Assembly (NCBI GenBank): GCA_963717135.1
Contig: CAVQVN010000009.1
Span: forward strand, 558,001-622,000
Length of the DNA stretch: 64,000 bases
Direction of reading: 5' to 3'
Source: UBA4744 sp963717135
GTDB lineage: Bacteria > Actinomycetota > Acidimicrobiia > Spongiisociales > UBA4744
Shown here: positions 1-9,321 of the stretch, one piece after another
Numbering within the stretch: position 1 is the stretch's first letter
Layout: the number at the start of each line of letters is the position of its first letter
Program-made: the position numbers and the translations under genes
The notes under the pieces: model-generated
Seen by the model: the letters and a program-made list of their open reading frames with translations, nothing else
Databases searched by the model: none
What the model was told of the DNA's origin: nothing

Positions 1-56
1 TACCCCCTTGCCGGAGCCTCGTCTTTGTCAATGGTTCGGTAGGCAGCCGAAGAAGA

Positions 57-254
57 TCAGAAAATCGACCGCAGGTCGCCCGGACGCGGAACGCGGTTTC
101 CCCATTTGGGTCTTCCGTGGAGAATCGCATGGGCAATATCGATGGCAGGTACGACGTACTTGCCCTCAGCGATCAGACGCGAGAGCTCGGCTAGACGCTC
201 CCGGCGATCGATGATGCGAGGCGTCTCGTCGGTCAGGGTTTCGATCGAATCCAT
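57..254 (-). CDS. Small FlgM-like protein (second of two)
   Basis: A 65-residue protein starting at the ATG at 254; a longer reading frame in the same phase has an uncharacteristic Arg/Ser/Pro-rich extension and was not used. The middle, RRERLAELSRLIAEGKY followed by an IAxAIL helix, matches the C-terminal sigma-binding helix-turn-helix pattern of FlgM anti-sigma-28 factors (LxxLxxxIxxGxYxVxxxxVAxxxL). The gene overlaps the 3' end of the preceding similar gene by 22 nt, so translation is probably coupled. No flagellar gene is visible here, so a role on an alternative sigma factor is only inferred from the motif. The homology is short and could be coincidental. Confidence 0.5.
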   Translation of the reverse strand: MDSIETLTDETPRIIDRRERLAELSRLIAEGKYVVPAIDIAHAILHGRPKWGNRVPRPGDLRSIF

Positions 255-457
255 CTCTGTTTGGCATCGGCATCCAAACCCCCGCAACTTGAGTAATCCG
301 ACTCCTCGAAGCCGATTTCCGCCAGGACTGCTTCGGCTACTGCATCGGCCGACACGTGATATCGGCCCGATTCGATGAGCCGGCGGATCTTCAAAACCTG
401 CCGGCGCCGGGTCACTCGATCCGCCCACGGACGGTGGTGATAGGACTGGCCGTTCAC
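233..457 (-). CDS. Small FlgM-like protein (first of two)
   Basis: A 74-residue protein with GTG start at 457, only 10 nt after the ychF stop, so it is probably cotranscribed with ychF. Residues about 16-45 (RRRQVLKIRRLIESGRYHVS, then ADAVAEAVL) fit the FlgM family core closely: a basic helix, the IxxGxYxV turn, then an Ala-rich helix. It resembles its downstream neighbour in the same stretch, which suggests a tandem duplication. The C-terminal 25 residues match nothing I recognise. FlgM proteins normally bind FliA-type sigma factors in the cytoplasm; whether this one does is not shown by the sequence. Confidence 0.5.
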   Translation of the reverse strand: MNGQSYHHRPWADRVTRRRQVLKIRRLIESGRYHVSADAVAEAVLAEIGFEESDYSSCGGLDADAKQRWIRSKP

Positions 458-467
458 CCAACCATTA

Positions 468-1547
468 TCACACCGAGAACCGCACGACGATCACGTCGCT
501 CTCGGCGACGGTGTAATCCTTGCCTTCCACCCGGAGGTGACCGGCCTTCTTGGACTCGTCCCATCCTCCATCGGCGATGACCACCGCAATCTGCGCAACC
601 TCGGCGCGGATGAAACCGCGTTCGAGATCCGAATGGATCTTGCCGGCCGCTTCCGGAGCTTTGGCACCCTTGCGAACCGTCCAGGCGTGTGCCTCCTTCG
701 GCCCAAGCGTGTAGAAGCTGATCAGGTTCATCGCCGAGTACCCGGCCTTGACCACCTTGGCCAGGGCTCCTTCTCCCAAACCCAGCCCCTCAAAAAGCTC
801 CAGCCGGTCCTCCGGTGACAGGAGCGCGCCCTCTTCTTCGAGCTTGGCGGAAACGACGACCACGGTATCCCCCGGGGGAACCAGCGTCTCCAGCTCACCA
901 ACCAGATTCTCAGCCTCGCCGGCGTCCTCGCCAACATTGACGACCCAGACAGCCGGCTTCAGGGTTAACGGGGCCAGATCGCGAAACGCGCTGAGTTGGT
1001 CTCGCTCCCAATGCTCGGCGCGAAGTTGAACACCTTGCTCCAGCAGGGCCGTGGCGCGGGCGATGGCTTCGGCGGCGCCCTTCTTGCTGACGTCGGCAGT
1101 CGCCTCTTTGATGATCTTCTCCCGGCGGCGTTCAAAGACCTCGAAATCGGCCAGGGCCAATTCCAGGAGCAACTCCTGCGCTTGCGCCGGCGCATCGGTA
1201 CCCGATTCATCGGAGGGGACCGAATCGTCGTCGAAGGAGCGCAGCACCACGGCCAGCGCCTCCATATCTCGCAATCTCCCGAAGAACTGAGCGCCAAAAC
1301 CGCCACCGTGTCCCGGCTTGGCCATCGCCGGAAGGTCGAGGAGCTCCAGCGTGGCATGGACGAGTTTGGCCGACCCCTCGACCCGGGCGGCCTCATCGAG
1401 CTGAGCGTCGGGGACCTGGGCCACGCCCATATTGGGCTCGAGAGTTGAGAACGGGTGGGCAGCGGTCGAGGCCTGCAAGCCGGTCAGCGCGTTGAAGAGG
1501 GTCGTTTTACCGACGTTGGGGTAGCCGACGATACCGATGCGTGCCAC
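468..1547 (-). CDS. ychF: Redox-regulated ribosome-binding ATPase/GTPase YchF (Obg family)
   Basis: A 359-residue protein, the normal length for YchF. The P-loop GYPNVGKTT lies at residues 8-16. The family's altered G4 region is visible (VVNVGED where classical GTPases have NKxD), which fits YchF's preference for ATP. A coiled-coil helical insert lies around 130-190 and the C-terminal TGS domain (LISFYTLGPKEAHAWTV, then GKIHSDLERGFIRAEV) is complete. YchF is a cytosolic P-loop NTPase that binds ribosomes and is linked to stress responses. The start is GTG at 1547. It is divergent from gpsA across 85 bp and is followed closely by two FlgM-like genes. Confidence 0.93.
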   Translation of the reverse strand: MARIGIVGYPNVGKTTLFNALTGLQASTAAHPFSTLEPNMGVAQVPDAQLDEAARVEGSAKLVHATLELLDLPAMAKPGHGGGFGAQFFGRLRDMEALAVVLRSFDDDSVPSDESGTDAPAQAQELLLELALADFEVFERRREKIIKEATADVSKKGAAEAIARATALLEQGVQLRAEHWERDQLSAFRDLAPLTLKPAVWVVNVGEDAGEAENLVGELETLVPPGDTVVVVSAKLEEEGALLSPEDRLELFEGLGLGEGALAKVVKAGYSAMNLISFYTLGPKEAHAWTVRKGAKAPEAAGKIHSDLERGFIRAEVAQIAVVIADGGWDESKKAGHLRVEGKDYTVAESDVIVVRFSV

Positions 1548-1632
1548 AGGAATGGGAGTGTACTGCGCGAGCTGCCGGCTGCCGACGGCTGCTCTCGATT
1601 AGCGTGCACAGAGAAGCTCAGAGGGGAACGCT

Positions 1633-2628
1633 ATGAGGATCGCCGTGATCGGAGCCGGGTCGTGGGGTACGACGGTGGCTTGCCTGGCCGCCCAACGACA
1701 CGCCACCGTCATGTGGGCGCGACGCCCCGAATTGGTCGAACGCATCAACGAGGAACGACGCAACGAGCAGTACCTCCCGGGAGCTGAGATCCCGTACAGC
1801 CTCACCGTGACCGGCGACCTCGAAGCCGCCCTTATGGACGCCGAGGTTGTGGTGATGGGGGTACCTTCCCACGGCTACCGGGAGGTGCTCTCACAGGCGG
1901 CGCCCGTCGTGCCGGTCGACGCAGCCATCCTCAGCCTGTCCAAAGGCATAGAACAAGGAACCCTCAAGCGCATGACCGAGGTCACCCGCGAGGAGCTTCC
2001 CGATCACGACCCGGCCATCATAGGGGTCTTGAGCGGTCCCAACCTGGCCAGGGAAGTCATCGCCGGTCAACCGGCCGCCACCGTCATCGCAATGGCCGAT
2101 ACCGACAGGTCCCACACCCTCCAGCAGGTCTTCATGTCTCCGTCGTTCCGCGTGTACACCAACACCGACGTGGTCGGCTGTGAGATCGCCGGGGCGCTCA
2201 AAAATGTGATGGCCATCGCGGCAGGAATGGCCAAGGGACTCGGATTCGGAGACAACACCATGGCGACGCTGGTCACCCGGGCTTTGGCGGAGCTCACCCG
2301 CCTCGGGGTGGCCATGGGTGGGGAACCGCTCACCTTCGCCGGATTGGCGGGGATGGGCGACTTGATCGCTACCTGTGTTAGCTCGCAAAGCCGCAACAAC
2401 CGGGTAGGCACCGAATTGGGGAAGGGTCGCTCGCTGGACGACATCATCTCCGAGATGAACATGGTCGCCGAGGGCGTCAAGACCACCCGCGCGGTGCTCG
2501 ACCTGGCCGAGGAATACGCGATCGAGATGCCAATCGCCCACCAGGTGGGTCGGGTGCTATACGAGGGTGCTCGCCCCCGCGACGCGGTCCTGGCATTGAT
2601 GACGAGAGAGGCGAAAGCCGAGGCATAG
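1633..2628 (+). CDS. gpsA: NAD(P)-dependent glycerol-3-phosphate dehydrogenase
   Basis: A 331-residue cytosolic enzyme reducing dihydroxyacetone phosphate to sn-glycerol 3-phosphate, the backbone for phospholipid synthesis. The N-terminus has the Rossmann motif GAGSWGTT (residues 7-14). SLSKGIE, SGPNLA (around 131) and the catalytic-lysine segment GALKNVMAIAAGM are family signatures, and LAGMGDLIATC is in the C-terminal domain. A GAGGGGAAC ribosome-binding site precedes the ATG. Length matches bacterial GpsA. It stands alone, divergent from ychF, with a lipoprotein gene 142 bp downstream. Confidence 0.95.
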   Translation: MRIAVIGAGSWGTTVACLAAQRHATVMWARRPELVERINEERRNEQYLPGAEIPYSLTVTGDLEAALMDAEVVVMGVPSHGYREVLSQAAPVVPVDAAILSLSKGIEQGTLKRMTEVTREELPDHDPAIIGVLSGPNLAREVIAGQPAATVIAMADTDRSHTLQQVFMSPSFRVYTNTDVVGCEIAGALKNVMAIAAGMAKGLGFGDNTMATLVTRALAELTRLGVAMGGEPLTFAGLAGMGDLIATCVSSQSRNNRVGTELGKGRSLDDIISEMNMVAEGVKTTRAVLDLAEEYAIEMPIAHQVGRVLYEGARPRDAVLALMTREAKAEA

Positions 2629-2770
2629 GAGGCCTTCTTCGTTTTCGCGCAAGCAGGGAGGCAAAGACAACCGGCGGGACAGGACCTGGGGGGAGGGTAG
2701 GGAAACACGTTGTCGGGGAACCGGGTTGGGCCTAGTGACGTCCAAAGGATGTCCAAACCCGGGAGGGTCA

Positions 2771-4162
2771 ATGCTCAAACACATCAAAAAGGCCGGGCCG
2801 AAACTGCTGGCCCTGACTCTCGTGCTGCTGCTGGTGGCGGCGGCGTGCTCCAGCGGAGGTTCCGCCGGAAAAGATTCGTATGAAGATTTCGGCCTTCCGA
2901 TCGACACCGAAGGCGGATTCGCAGCCGAAACCACAACCACCATGGCCGCCTCGGCGCCGTCCGACGGAGACGAACGTTCCGACCTCAGCGCCGGTCAACT
3001 CGGTTCCGGGGGCGTCGAACCGGTCGTTTTCCAGACCTCCGGTTTTGGTCGGGACATCATCTTCACCGCAGATCTCACCGTGGCAGTACCGGACGTCGCC
3101 GCCGCCGGCGAACAAGCGACTCGTCTGATTCAAGGCCTCGGTGGTTTCCTTTTCGGACAGCAGACGACCGGAGACCCCACCCCGATGAGCGTCCTCACCT
3201 TCAAGGTGAGCCCGGACGACTTCCAAGAAGCTCTCGACAGAATCGGGTCGATCGGCGATCTGCGCACCCAGAACGTGTCGGCCGATGATGTGACGGAGCG
3301 GATCGTGGATGTGCAGAGCCGCATCAACACCGCCGAAGCGAGCGTCGAACGTTTGCGGTCGCTCCTGGAAGCGGCAGTCGATATCAAGACCATCGTTGAG
3401 CTGGAGAATGAGTTGCTCCAGCGGGAAACCCAACTCGAGACGATGCGTGGCTCGCTACGTACTCTCGAGGACCAGGTAGCGCTGGCCACCATCGTGCTAA
3501 CCATCACCGAAGCGGAAAGCCGTCCGGCTGTATCCCTCGACGTGACGACCTACCTCGGCCACGATGAGGGAGTCTCCTGCCCGGGCAGTTCGGGGATGAC
3601 GGTCGATCAGGCCGACGAAGTCACGGTGTGCTTCGAGATCTTCAACGTCGGAGATACGCTGCTGACCGGCTTCGAGCTCCACGATCCGGTCCTCGACGTC
3701 GAATTCGACGACCTCCTCGTGGTGTTCGGTGACCCCGGTACGCCCATCGAGCCGGGTGAATCGCTCCTGCTTGCGACGGAAACGGTGGCGGAGAGGAGCC
3801 TCCGCACGCGAACGACCGTGACCGCAGTACCCGTCGACGAGGATGGAAATACCCTCTCGAACCGGAACGCCACCAACACCATGACGGTGTTCATCCAGGC
3901 GGTCGACCCGGGCGGGATTGCCAGTTTTGCCGAAGGGTTGCAGGCGAGTTGGGATTTGCTGGTCGGTCTGGCTCAGGTGTTGGTTCTGTTCGCCGGGGCG
4001 ATCATTCCCTTCTTCTGGGTACCGGTCCTTGTCTGGTTGGCGTGGCGATTCATGAGGCGACGCAACGAAGACGGTGCCGTCGATGCGGGCAGGCAGGCTG
4101 CCGAATCGCCGGAGGTCGTAGAAACGGAGCCCGCCGAGCCAACCGCCGAGGAGAAGAGTTAG
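2771..4162 (+). CDS. DUF4349 lipoprotein with inserted beta-sandwich domain
   Basis: A 463-residue protein. The start at 2771 was chosen because GGGAGG lies just upstream and because it yields a lipoprotein signal peptide ending in the lipobox VAAAC. Residues about 90-245 match the DUF4349 family (an alpha/beta part, then a heptad-rich coiled coil with ERIVDVQSRI). Residues about 253-375 resemble a DUF11-type beta-sandwich (FEIFNVGDTLLTGFEL, then an RTRTTVTAV strand), placed before the membrane helix at about 395-425 and a basic/acidic cytoplasmic tail. DUF4349 proteins are envelope proteins of unknown function. The gene converges on, and overlaps by 4 bp, the nurA-like gene. Confidence 0.8.
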   Translation: MLKHIKKAGPKLLALTLVLLLVAAACSSGGSAGKDSYEDFGLPIDTEGGFAAETTTTMAASAPSDGDERSDLSAGQLGSGGVEPVVFQTSGFGRDIIFTADLTVAVPDVAAAGEQATRLIQGLGGFLFGQQTTGDPTPMSVLTFKVSPDDFQEALDRIGSIGDLRTQNVSADDVTERIVDVQSRINTAEASVERLRSLLEAAVDIKTIVELENELLQRETQLETMRGSLRTLEDQVALATIVLTITEAESRPAVSLDVTTYLGHDEGVSCPGSSGMTVDQADEVTVCFEIFNVGDTLLTGFELHDPVLDVEFDDLLVVFGDPGTPIEPGESLLLATETVAERSLRTRTTVTAVPVDEDGNTLSNRNATNTMTVFIQAVDPGGIASFAEGLQASWDLLVGLAQVLVLFAGAIIPFFWVPVLVWLAWRFMRRRNEDGAVDAGRQAAESPEVVETEPAEPTAEEKS

Positions 4163-5067
4163 CGAGCCGCGGCGACCCGCAGCGATCGGTAGAGAAGGCC
4201 TTGATCGCCCAAGCGGCGCCGCAAAGCCCGCTCGAGTCCGCCAATCGGGTAGAGGTTCTGCGGGGCGCGGGGATCCTTGTGACCGTGCGACGCAAAACGT
4301 GGCAACGTCAGCGTCACACGGTCTGCCAGGTTCGCGGCCGCCTCCGTTCCCAGATCGGCCGGAGCCTCGCAACGGACCACCGACGCCCAGGGATGGTCGG
4401 CCGGCCCGGGAAGCCGGAGATACCACGAATAGCGACTCCAGGCAGTGGTGGTCAGGAACAACGGGGTCCTTTGTCCGGCCGTGAGGTTCCCGATCACCGG
4501 TCGCAGAGCCGGGGGAAGGTACTCAACATGGTGGGTCTTCACGTACCCCACCGCCCCCGGTACGTGGGCGCCGCTCAACGGGCCATCGACGACGACCAGA
4601 GCATCGCCGGAGTGGCGAGCGGCTATCTCCTTTTCGGTTTCACCCATCCTCTGTTGGATACCGAGCCACAGCTCTTCCGGGGTGGATCCGGCCACTGCCC
4701 GAACCTGATATTCGGCATGGCGGGTAACGATCTGAGTGGCCCCGGCTGCGGCCGTGAAAAGCCCCCGCCGGACCTCACTCGCAACGAGTTCGGCCGTGCC
4801 GTCGCAGTGCACTGCTCCGGCCGCGTAGGTAGCGCACAGACCGAGCGCGGCCGTGCCGTCGGATTGAGCGATCCAGACATTGGCATCGACCCGCCGGACC
4901 CCGTCCACAAACAGCACCGAATCGGCACCGGACCCTGCCGGAGTGATCGGTGCCCAATCGCGGGTTGGTACCTCGATATCGACTTCCGGCACGGTGGTCG
5001 TTTCCTCGAGTTGCGCCCCGGTCGGTGTGCCGTACTCGGGAGCCCACTGCTCGACGGCGAACTTCAC
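4159..5067 (-). CDS. nurA: NurA-like nuclease
   Basis: A 302-residue protein with a GTG start that overlaps the sbcC stop codon (GTGA), so it is the last gene of the sbcD-sbcC-nurA run. It has NurA-domain features: the first-strand motif VLFVDGVRR with D55, a second acidic motif VVVDGPLSG with D161, and the C-terminal IGGLERALRRRLGD helix. NurA is an RNase H-fold 5'-3' nuclease/endonuclease that works with the HerA translocase and Mre11-Rad50 in DNA end resection. Identification rests on these motifs plus the neighbourhood (sbcC, sbcD and a herA-like gene on the same strand); overall similarity to archaeal NurA is weak. The symbol is given by context. Confidence 0.7.
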   Translation of the reverse strand: MKFAVEQWAPEYGTPTGAQLEETTTVPEVDIEVPTRDWAPITPAGSGADSVLFVDGVRRVDANVWIAQSDGTAALGLCATYAAGAVHCDGTAELVASEVRRGLFTAAAGATQIVTRHAEYQVRAVAGSTPEELWLGIQQRMGETEKEIAARHSGDALVVVDGPLSGAHVPGAVGYVKTHHVEYLPPALRPVIGNLTAGQRTPLFLTTTAWSRYSWYLRLPGPADHPWASVVRCEAPADLGTEAAANLADRVTLTLPRFASHGHKDPRAPQNLYPIGGLERALRRRLGDQGLLYRSLRVAAAR

Positions 5068-7439
5068 GACTCCACCCGCTCTACCGTCGCCGTTCCCGGC
5101 CCTTTCCGCACCTCGTACCGGACGGGAACTTGTTCGGCCAAGTCTCGTACGTGCGTGACGATCCCTACGGTTCGCCCGCGGGCTCCCAGCTCCTGAATCA
5201 CATGAGCCACGGTATCGAGGGTTTCTCCATCGAGGGTTCCAAACCCTTCATCCAAAAACACCGACTCGAGCCGGCTACCGCCGTGAACCGACATCGAGGC
5301 GAGTTGCTCGGCCAACGCAAGGGCCAGCGCCAGCGAAACCAGGAAAGTCTCGCCGCCGGAGAGCGTCTTGACCAGACGTTGCTCGTTGGCGTTGCGATGA
5401 TCTATCACCCGGAAATCCCGGCTCACCACTTCCAGCGAATAGGCTCCCTCGCTCAGTTCGCTGAGCAGCAGGTTGGCGCCGGCGACCAGCGCAGCGAGGG
5501 CTTCTTCCATCAGCCAGGCTTCAAACCCTGTGGCCGATAAGTGCCGGCCCAGGCTCCTGGCCAGGGCAGCTTCTTCGGCGCTGGCGGCCACCACCGCCCG
5601 GTGTTCGGCGGCCTTCTGAAGAGCTTCCCGGATCCTGGTCAACTCGTGGGTTGCCGCCGCCGAGGCGGCCACCACAACATCCCTGATCGGCCGATCTGCG
5701 ACCTCGAGTCCTTCCCGGCCGAGCCGAGCCTGGAGACCCGCCTCCTTCTCGACCAGGTCGGCCCTGGCGTTGCCGATGTGCTCCTCAAAGGCCGCAGACT
5801 CGTCGGTGAGCCTTCCGATCTCCTCGACGGCCCAATCGGTCATTTGGGCCCAGTCGGCTGCGAGATCGGTTCGTTCCGGGACCGGCGGTTCCAGCGCGGC
5901 CACCAGGTCGCGGGTCTGGTCGAACTCCCGGCGGGCGCCGGTCATGTCATTCTCGACGGCGTCGATCGCCCGGCGGGCAGTGAGGGCTCGTTTGACCGCG
6001 TGGTCGGCTTCTGCCCGGACCTTTTCCAGATCCGATTCGCCGGCGGCGATCTTGTCTCTCGTGCTCTGGGCTTCTTCAAGAGTCGGAGAGTCGGCGAGTT
6101 CGGCCTGTTGATCGGCAATCCGGGCGTTGAGGTCTTTCAGGCGAGCCCTTTCCGTGGCCAGTCGCTTTCCCTGGGCAGCCTCGAATCCACGGGCTGCCTC
6201 CTCTGCCTGGATTGCCCGATTGAGACCTTCCTCCGCGTCGGCCAGCTCCGGCGGAGGTTCTCGGCCGGTCAGAACCTGCACCGTCTGACCACAGACCGGG
6301 CATTCCTCACCGGCCACCAAGGTGGCAGCAAGAGCGTGAGCCATGTGGTCGCGGTTGGCTGTCGCCAGGTCACTCCGCGCACGGTGGACCGTCATGCCTG
6401 CCGCCTTGAGGGAATCTGCCGCAGCCGCGGCTTCCCGGGTCACGCCGACCAGCCGCTCAGACAAACCGGCCGCAGCCTGCTGCTCGGCCACCAGGGCCTG
6501 GTGACGACCTATTACCTGTTCGATTTCGCCCCCGGCCGGGAGCATCCGGCGAGCCTCTTCTGCCTTCTCCAGACGGGTCCTGACCCTGGTGGCCTCTTCG
6601 TCGGCCTCGATGGCCGTTTGGCGGGCTTCCACCAGTCGATTGGCCAGCGCCTCAATCCCGGCTGGGATCTTGACGCGGCGCAGCAGGGCTACGGACTCCC
6701 GCGCCCGATCGGCACTCTCGCTCAATACCTCGATTTGATCCCTGAGGGCCTGCAAGGCCGGCTCCGCGGCCTCAACAGCCTCTTGCAGCGCCTGAAAGCG
6801 GAGCAGCTTCTCCTCGGCGAGCGATTCTGCTCCCGCGGTCGCAAAAGCCAGGTCGTCGAGTTGAGCCTGCCAGACCTGCAGCCTGGTCTCTGCGGCAATT
6901 CTGCGCTGCTTGGCCAAATCCCGCATGTGTTCGTAGACGCCCAGGTCCAGCAACTCTCTCAGAAGTTTCTGCCGATCGGCCGGTCGGTCGTGGAGAAACG
7001 CCGCAAACTGGCCCTGGGGTAGCACCACCGACTTGGTGAAATGCTCGAATTCCAGCCCCAGGAGCTGCTCGATCTTCTCAGTCACCTCATCGGCGGTACC
7101 GGCCAGGACCTCACCGGCCCGCTCGAGCCGAGCTTCAGCCGTGGACGCACCCCCCTTCGTCCTTCGAACCACCCGGGCGACCGAGTAGTCGACACCCTCC
7201 AGCGAAAACTCGAAACGCACCCGGGCTTCGAGTTTGCCGAGTGACACGATTGGGGCAACGTCGCGCTGGCCGATCCGCGGTACCGATCCATAAAGGGAAA
7301 AGACGATGGCGTCGATGAGGGAGCTCTTGCCGGAGCCGGTCGGTCCGGTCAGAGCGAACAGATCTGCCCCGCGAAAATCGACCGTGACGGGTTCCCGAAA
7401 CGCGGTGAAGCCGGAAAGCTCGAGCAGCCTAGGTCTCAT
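5064..7439 (-). CDS. sbcC: Exonuclease SbcC / Rad50-type SMC ATPase
   Basis: A 791-residue ATPase subunit of the SbcCD (Mre11-Rad50) nuclease, which processes DNA hairpins and double-strand ends. The ATG at 7439 was chosen because it gives the standard SbcC N-terminus (MRPRLLELSGFTAFRE) and overlaps the sbcD stop by 11 nt; the longer upstream frame is only sbcD read in another phase. Visible are Walker A GPTGSGKSSL near residue 35, two long coiled coils flanking the zinc hook CPVC, the ABC signature LSGGETFLVS, and Walker B ending FLDEGFGTLD. At 791 residues it is shorter than E. coli SbcC, as is common in actinobacteria. Confidence 0.95.
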   Translation of the reverse strand: MRPRLLELSGFTAFREPVTVDFRGADLFALTGPTGSGKSSLIDAIVFSLYGSVPRIGQRDVAPIVSLGKLEARVRFEFSLEGVDYSVARVVRRTKGGASTAEARLERAGEVLAGTADEVTEKIEQLLGLEFEHFTKSVVLPQGQFAAFLHDRPADRQKLLRELLDLGVYEHMRDLAKQRRIAAETRLQVWQAQLDDLAFATAGAESLAEEKLLRFQALQEAVEAAEPALQALRDQIEVLSESADRARESVALLRRVKIPAGIEALANRLVEARQTAIEADEEATRVRTRLEKAEEARRMLPAGGEIEQVIGRHQALVAEQQAAAGLSERLVGVTREAAAAADSLKAAGMTVHRARSDLATANRDHMAHALAATLVAGEECPVCGQTVQVLTGREPPPELADAEEGLNRAIQAEEAARGFEAAQGKRLATERARLKDLNARIADQQAELADSPTLEEAQSTRDKIAAGESDLEKVRAEADHAVKRALTARRAIDAVENDMTGARREFDQTRDLVAALEPPVPERTDLAADWAQMTDWAVEEIGRLTDESAAFEEHIGNARADLVEKEAGLQARLGREGLEVADRPIRDVVVAASAAATHELTRIREALQKAAEHRAVVAASAEEAALARSLGRHLSATGFEAWLMEEALAALVAGANLLLSELSEGAYSLEVVSRDFRVIDHRNANEQRLVKTLSGGETFLVSLALALALAEQLASMSVHGGSRLESVFLDEGFGTLDGETLDTVAHVIQELGARGRTVGIVTHVRDLAEQVPVRYEVRKGPGTATVERVES

Positions 7440-8571
7440 GTGACTCCGCCAACAGTTCGTCGAAAAGCGCCACCAATCGCTCGTCGAGGACACCCTTCTG
7501 CGTGAGGTACTCGATGAAGAGTTCGTGGGGAGGCCTGCCCAGCCTGACCGGAGCGACTGAAGCTTGGGCTTCCTCCGGCGCTGCAATCGTCACATCAACC
7601 GCGGTGGGAAACAGTTCCCGAACCTCATCGGCCAGTCCTACCCGGGCGGTTTCCTCGAGCTCGACCCGCAAGTAGGCGTCTCCTACCACCTCTTGCAGAC
7701 CGGCGATCTGCTCTAGGGTCCCGCGTAGTCGGATCAGCCGGCGCCCGGCCGACAGGGGGACTTCCCCGACACGGGCGGGAAGGCCCGGTTCGACCTCTAT
7801 CAGCAGCACTGCTTTGTGGTCTTCCGATTCGCCGAAGTCCATCTGCAGCGGTGACCCGGAGTACCAAACCGGCGCAGCCGCCGGGACCCGCTGGGGTCGA
7901 TGCAGGTGGCCGAGAGCCACATACGAAAGCGAGCCGTCAAAAGCCTGCGCGGAAACGGCGTAATCGAAGATGGTATGGGCCGATCGCTCTCCCCCACCCA
8001 GAGTCCCTCCTGCCACCATCAGATGAGCCACAACCAGGTTGACCTCATCGAGGGAAATGCCTTCGGTCAGCTTGGCGACGATCGCCGCCAGGCGACCGGC
8101 GTACTTGCCTCCGTGCTGATCCGGATCGAGCGCCATCAAATCATCGGCGGAGACAATGGCTCGCTGCCCGACAAACGGAATCAAGGCAATGCGAGCAGTC
8201 TGACCCGCCTCGGTCTCGACCTTGATGACCCCGCCGTCCTCGGGTCGCCGGAGGGCGGCCCCCACCCGTACCCTGCCGAGTTCGAGCAGAGGTGCCACTG
8301 CCTCCAACCGGCGGGGATGGTCATGGTTTCCCGCCACGATCACCACCGGGGCGATGCCGGCCAGGTCGAGGAGCGCCCGGAACACGATCTGCTCGGATTC
8401 GGCAGATGGAGCGACGACATCGAACAGATCGCCGGCCACTAGAACCAGGTCGACGGCCTCTTCATCGGCAATACCCACGATCTCGGCCAGTACCGCCCGG
8501 TGCTCTTCGGCCCGGCTCCGACCGCGAATCGTGCGTCCGACATGCCAGTCGGAAGTGTGGAGGATCTTCAC
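7429..8571 (-). CDS. sbcD: Exonuclease SbcD / Mre11-type nuclease
   Basis: A 380-residue metallophosphoesterase, the nuclease subunit partnering SbcC. The five phosphodiesterase motifs are present: SDWHVG (residues 7-12), GDLFD, GNHDH, a VAHLM histidine, and LGHLH. The GTG start at 8571 directly precedes the motif MKILHTSDWHVG. Its 3' end overlaps sbcC by 11 nt, so the subunits are translationally coupled. The C-terminal part carries the capping domain and a probable SbcC-binding region. Confidence 0.95.
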   Translation of the reverse strand: MKILHTSDWHVGRTIRGRSRAEEHRAVLAEIVGIADEEAVDLVLVAGDLFDVVAPSAESEQIVFRALLDLAGIAPVVIVAGNHDHPRRLEAVAPLLELGRVRVGAALRRPEDGGVIKVETEAGQTARIALIPFVGQRAIVSADDLMALDPDQHGGKYAGRLAAIVAKLTEGISLDEVNLVVAHLMVAGGTLGGGERSAHTIFDYAVSAQAFDGSLSYVALGHLHRPQRVPAAAPVWYSGSPLQMDFGESEDHKAVLLIEVEPGLPARVGEVPLSAGRRLIRLRGTLEQIAGLQEVVGDAYLRVELEETARVGLADEVRELFPTAVDVTIAAPEEAQASVAPVRLGRPPHELFIEYLTQKGVLDERLVALFDELLAESHET

Positions 8572-8643
8572 GACGGCGATGGTACCGGCCCGATACGACG
8601 GGCCGGGGCAATGGGACGGTGGCCGGTTACGCGGTCCTCGACG

Positions 8644-9321
8644 TCAACCGACGACTCCGTCGGAACCAACTCGAGGTTGTTTCATCCCCGGCAATCTGAC
8701 CCGTCGCAAGTGCAGGGCCACCAGCACACTGGTAATCGCCGCCCAGGCGCACCACAGCGAGGCAAATCCGCTGGCGAGAAGCCACCCAATGATGGGAACT
8801 GCCACCAGGTTGACGGCTCCGAACGCGACGACGGCGCGGTGACTGGAGAACAGCGAAGGAAAGCAGGTCACGACCACATAAAGCACACCGAGCAAGGGGG
8901 TGTAACCCGGACCGCTGTCGTAGGAAAGACAACATCCTTTGATGCCGGCGCTCACCGGCCCCGTGATCACCCCCGCCATGTACATGGCCGCCACCCCCGC
9001 CCCTACCAACACAAACGGCATGAGCCATCGGCGTCGTCGCCCATCCGGCTCGATGGCAAGAATCGCCACGGGTACCAGCACCGGCAAGACACCGAGCGCA
9101 AAGGCGAGATAGATCCACGTGGCGGTTTGGCCCACATACTCTGGAACTCGGCCGGCCTCACCCCACCAGACGTACACCTCGACAAGCAGGTGGACTCCCA
9201 ACAGCAAAGGCAGCGAGGCGAGTGGATAATCCCTCGTCTGCCTGACATGACGCAATGCGTCGATACCGACCCCGCTCACCACCACCCCAGCCACGAGATC
9301 GGCCTCAGGCGAGAAGCACAT
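8644..9321 (-). CDS. DUF6629-type integral membrane protein
   Basis: A 225-residue protein when started at the ATG at 9321. This start was chosen because the N-terminus MCFSPEADLVAGVVV, then GIDALRHVR, is the conserved opening of this family; the longer frame adds 22 non-conserved residues. About seven hydrophobic segments span nearly the whole length. Function is unknown. It lies 72 bp upstream of sbcD on the same strand, but nothing ties it to DNA repair. The domain name is recalled from the N-terminal signature. Confidence 0.7.
   Translation of the reverse strand: MCFSPEADLVAGVVVSGVGIDALRHVRQTRDYPLASLPLLLGVHLLVEVYVWWGEAGRVPEYVGQTATWIYLAFALGVLPVLVPVAILAIEPDGRRRRWLMPFVLVGAGVAAMYMAGVITGPVSAGIKGCCLSYDSGPGYTPLLGVLYVVVTCFPSLFSSHRAVVAFGAVNLVAVPIIGWLLASGFASLWCAWAAITSVLVALHLRRVRLPGMKQPRVGSDGVVG

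Noticed and set aside
5541..7022. 493-codon plus-strand ORF
   Set aside because: It is antisense to sbcC, whose motifs and operon overlaps are clear, and the translation is low-complexity without domain signals.
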